Assembly: GCA_963585895.1 (NCBI GenBank)
Contig: OY757917.1
Span: 107,454,207 to 107,518,206, forward strand
DNA from: Sepioteuthis lessoniana
Taxonomy: Eukaryota; Mollusca; Cephalopoda; Myopsida; Loliginidae
Reading direction: 5' to 3'
DNA length: 64,000 nt
The position numbers and the translations under genes were made by a program. Under the pieces are notes generated by a model, which worked only from the letters and a program-made list of their open reading frames with translations, did not search any database and was not told the origin of the DNA. Shown piece by piece: positions 61,851 to 64,000 of this stretch; position 1 is the first letter of the stretch, and every line of letters begins with the position of its first letter.

Positions 61851-62558
61851 GGACCCCACCCCTGGTAAGTAAAACTGTTCCCTTTTTCTTTTGGTACCCA
61901 GGTACCTAGTTAGCAGTATGTTTGTGAGTCATTGTCCCCGTCATCTAGTTGTTAGTTCTCAAGATCTTCCCCATCCCCATTATTTTTGTACCTCAATCCG
62001 TATCCCAGTCCACGTTTACTGAAGATCTTGAACATTCATATGTATAAAAATCATATCACCTACTTGTATTAACCCATACCGCGCCCGACCCCTAAATTCT
62101 TTTCACCCCTGTAGATTAGGATCCCTGCCCCACCTAGGGTAGGTCCGACTTGTTTCCGGTTCTTTCGCCCCGGAAAACAGTCGGCCTCCAATTTTATAGA
62201 CGGGGGGATGGGAGGGCAACCAAACGGGGGATTTTTCCTTGTTTTTATATATATTTCGGGGTTTTTCTACCATTCCCATCACATTCATTGTAAATAAAAT
62301 CATACTTGTAAATAAAATCATTCACGAATCTCGGGATTTTAAGTAGGACTTCTTCATAGAGCAAATGTGGTATTTTGGTGACTGCAGCGCAAAAGGCGAT
62401 GGATGAATGGATATTTATTGTATTGTTGAATGGGTCGGCGAATGTGGCTAGCTAGGTCTCCTTAGTTTATATAGAAAAGTATGACCGCTCCCTTCCCCTC
62501 CCCAAAAACTTCAAGGCCTTGTGCCTTCTGTGTACACTACACAGAAATAAAGCAGACT
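61851..62558 (+). promoter_or_regulatory. 3' UTR of unit 10 and array/flank boundary
   Basis: Long form with GTAAGT after the stop. Hairpins lie at 62145-62184 and 62526-62546, TATATAG at 62468-62474 and AATAAA at 62546-62551. After GCAGACT the sequence reads TGAAGGTGAAG, which differs from the usual tail but resembles module Y. Confidence 0.65.
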
Positions 62559-63318
62559 TGAAGGTGAAGAGCAGTATCTTATAGGAATAGTATTAGAGCG
62601 TTGGAAACTGGAGATCGCACTAGATCACCTTACTTGCAACCGTAAATGCGGAAGCCAATACTATCGTTGGACTATATCTTTATTCTGTATTCACTAATCC
62701 TATGTTCTTTTCTTCTAACAGTCTTTCTATTGTATATACTTTTTCCCGAGAATATATCTCTATTTCCTCTCATATCGTGGTTTGTCCTTTATTTAATATT
62801 ACAAGCGTTCACTAACCAGAACGCAACACGAATAAAAGTCATTTTCGAAGGGATCCATATAAGGAACCCTGACAGGTACTACAACTTTTGCTCAGTGAAT
62901 AAAGACAATGAAGAGGTACTTCACACTCACTAAATCTCCAGAACTCTTGCTTCACCACTAGATATAGTTTAGTGTTATACCCTAGACACACTTTTTTATT
63001 GTGGGGAGATTATCCCTTCGCAAAATCGGGAGAAAAATATCTATTATTCGTTAGTATACCCATAGTTACCGAATTTTTGTCATATTAATAATTCTTCTTT
63101 TCTTGTTTTCTCATAATAAATAATAGGCCACATCCTATGACTAATCAACTGATGCTGATCAATAACTGATAAGTGAGTGTTTTTTCTAGGACCACTGGTC
63201 TGATTTATTTCCTTTTCCTGATGTGAACACGGCGTCATCTCGTCATCACCTCCATCAAATTTCCCTCAGTTCCTTCAAAAAAACATTCAAAAAATTACTA
63301 TTTTTTATAATCAAGATA
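62559..63318 (+). other. AT-rich flank without a recognised gene
   Basis: This is single-copy sequence within the window. I find no tRNA, rRNA, snRNA or telomeric simple repeat. The only open frame of interest is the 95-codon ORF at 62646. A short frame from the boundary (62554 to about 62696) is open but has no start codon. Base composition changes sharply from the array to this region. Confidence 0.6.
62646..62933 (+). CDS. Doubtful small membrane-protein ORF
   Basis: This is a 95-codon frame from ATG to TAA. The first 60 residues are very hydrophobic, with two possible membrane spans (about 8-33 and 37-56), followed by a polar tail ending EEVLHTH. No family is recognised. AT-rich DNA often yields such hydrophobic frames by chance, so it may not be a gene; it could also be an exon fragment of a disrupted gene. 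Confidence 0.15.
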   Translation: MRKPILSLDYIFILYSLILCSFLLTVFLLYILFPENISLFPLISWFVLYLILQAFTNQNATRIKVIFEGIHIRNPDRYYNFCSVNKDNEEVLHTH

Positions 63319-63665
63319 CACTCTGGTGCAAAAAGATAAGGCCACCACGACAAAACAAAGAAATTTGGATTGATCCACTTTTTTCTTTCAAAAATTCATA
63401 TTTTCATAAATATATTTAGTAATAAAATTATGTACTAAACATTTTTTTGAAATTTTTTTTCTTTGATTATTATTTGAGAAAATATTAAAATTAGCATGTT
63501 GCAAAAAGTTAAGGACACCAATGAATCTATTAAATAAAGAAATTAACTCACAGATGTTTATGTTAAGATTAATCTTTACATAAAAATTAGCAATAAAAAT
63601 AAAAAATAAATGATGGGACGTGGCAATTCTCTTACAGATCACGAGAAAAGCCAATTAATTCAGTT
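63319..63665 (+). mobile_element. Left-end remnant of a Tc1/mariner-type DNA transposon
   Basis: After a TA (63317-63318), CACTCTGGTGCAAAAAGATA opens a stretch continuing AAGGCCACC (to 63346). A related repeat, TTGCAAAAAGTTAAGGACAC, lies at about 63499-63518. Two such direct repeats inside one terminal repeat is the IR/DR layout of Tc1-like elements. An ATG at 63610 or 63613 starts a peptide MGRGNSLTDHEKSQLI, which matches the typical N-terminus of Tc1-like transposases. After about 63665 the frame no longer looks like transposase and no right terminal repeat is visible, so the copy is truncated or internally deleted. Confidence 0.65.
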
Positions 63666-63774
63666 ACCCTTCCATTTAAAAGTACGTACACATCACATGG
63701 TATCTTTTCAATCTTTATTTTATTTTTTTTATTTTAATCATTTCACCTCAAATCTCAAATCAATCCTATGTTTT
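63610..63774 (+). pseudogene. Tc1-like transposase N-terminal fragment
   Basis: About 17 residues from the ATG resemble the start of a Tc1-like helix-turn-helix region (MGRG, then DHEKSQLI). The rest of the frame, up to the TAA at 63772-63774, is Phe-rich and shows no paired-like DNA-binding or DDE catalytic motifs. A full transposase would be about 340 residues. It is dead in this form. Confidence 0.5.
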
Positions 63775-64000
63775 GGTTAATTAAACAATATCTACTATAT
63801 TAGTCTATAGTTAAAATTTATTCCTATGTATACATCTAGCTATTAATTCACATCACTGATTTCATAATGTTTCAGGGTCTGGGTATATCATTATTTGTAT
63901 TTTTTCTTCTATGCATATTTGTATTTTTTTTCTTCTATGCATAGATTACATCAACTATTGAAGCATTTTGGAGTATCCGACTTTTTCAATATAGACCATT
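63775..64000. other. AT-rich sequence, nothing recognised apart from a short duplication
   Basis: No gene or RNA is visible up to the window end. The only structure is the short tandem duplication at 63894-63943. Confidence 0.5.
63894..63943. repeat. Short tandem duplication, two copies of 24 and 26 nt
   Basis: TTTGTAT, a T run, then CTTCTATGCATA occurs twice in a row (63894-63917 and 63918-63943), differing by two T residues. It is probably a replication-slippage duplication. Confidence 0.7.

Larger units (their letters stand above)
56012..62558 (+). mobile_element. Unit 10, non-LTR retrotransposon, lineage C, flank-proximal and ORF2 frameshifted
   Basis: This is the last copy of the array. 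Its 3' end, GCAGACT (62552-62558), passes into non-array sequence. ORF2 has two length changes plus several private substitutions, more than the other copies, which fits the oldest position in a one-way growing array. Confidence 0.93.

Noticed and set aside
1..62558. CRISPR, operon or other prokaryotic system
   Set aside because: The 6.5 kb periodicity is whole-element repetition. Gene content, AATAAA signals and the Tc1-like remnant are eukaryotic.
62552..62700. Host exon or small RNA gene at the array boundary
   Set aside because: The short open frame has no start and no recognised protein. No tRNA cloverleaf, snRNA or rDNA match could be made out by eye.
63388..63654. 88-codon antisense ORF in the flank
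   Set aside because: It lies antisense over the Tc1-like terminal repeat and transposase start, in AT-rich DNA, and has no recognisable domain.

Overview
The window is eukaryotic and is almost entirely one mobile-element array. Positions 1-62558 hold ten head-to-tail copies, all on the + strand, of one family of non-LTR (LINE-type) retrotransposon. Each unit is about 6.4-6.6 kb: a roughly 0.3 kb 5' leader, ORF1 (nucleic-acid-binding protein with an RRM-like region and one CCHC zinc knuckle), a 14-nt gap, ORF2 (apurinic-type endonuclease, reverse transcriptase, C-terminal CCHC), and a roughly 0.7 kb 3' UTR. The 3' UTR ends in a perfect hairpin, AATAAA and a short GCAGACT-type tail, without poly(A). 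RT motifs and the ORF1 layout fit the Tx1/L1 group best. The host is probably an invertebrate, perhaps an arthropod: the right flank is AT-rich and carries a Tc1-like remnant. No host gene is recognised, so the species call is weak.

Layout: unit 1 (1-3783, 5' end outside the window), unit 2 (3801-10235), unit 3 (10253-16699), unit 4 (16717-23281), unit 5 (23299-29745), unit 6 (29746-36321), unit 7 (36322-42887), unit 8 (42888-49454), unit 9 (49455-56011), unit 10 (56012-62558). Then comes non-array DNA (62559-64000) with one doubtful small ORF and the left end of a Tc1-like DNA transposon. Units 2, 6, 7, 8 and 9 have both ORFs open. Units 3, 4, 5 and 10 have an open ORF1 but a single-base homopolymer indel that splits ORF2.

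The main surprise is modularity. ORF2 and the 3' UTR are nearly identical in all units, but the 5' leader and most of ORF1 fall into three lineages: A (units 2, 3, 5), B (units 4, 6, 7, 8) and C (units 9, 10). Similar types sit next to each other along the array. 3' UTR and ORF2 variants do not follow ORF1 type, so the copies are mosaics. A hairpin whose stem reaches the A of the ORF1 start codon is present in all three lineages with different but complementary arms.

The one-way orientation, the 3' end facing non-array DNA, the most altered copy next to that DNA, and a TATA box near the 3' end of each unit together resemble telomeric HeT-A-type arrays. A target-specific or recombination-expanded internal array is the main alternative.
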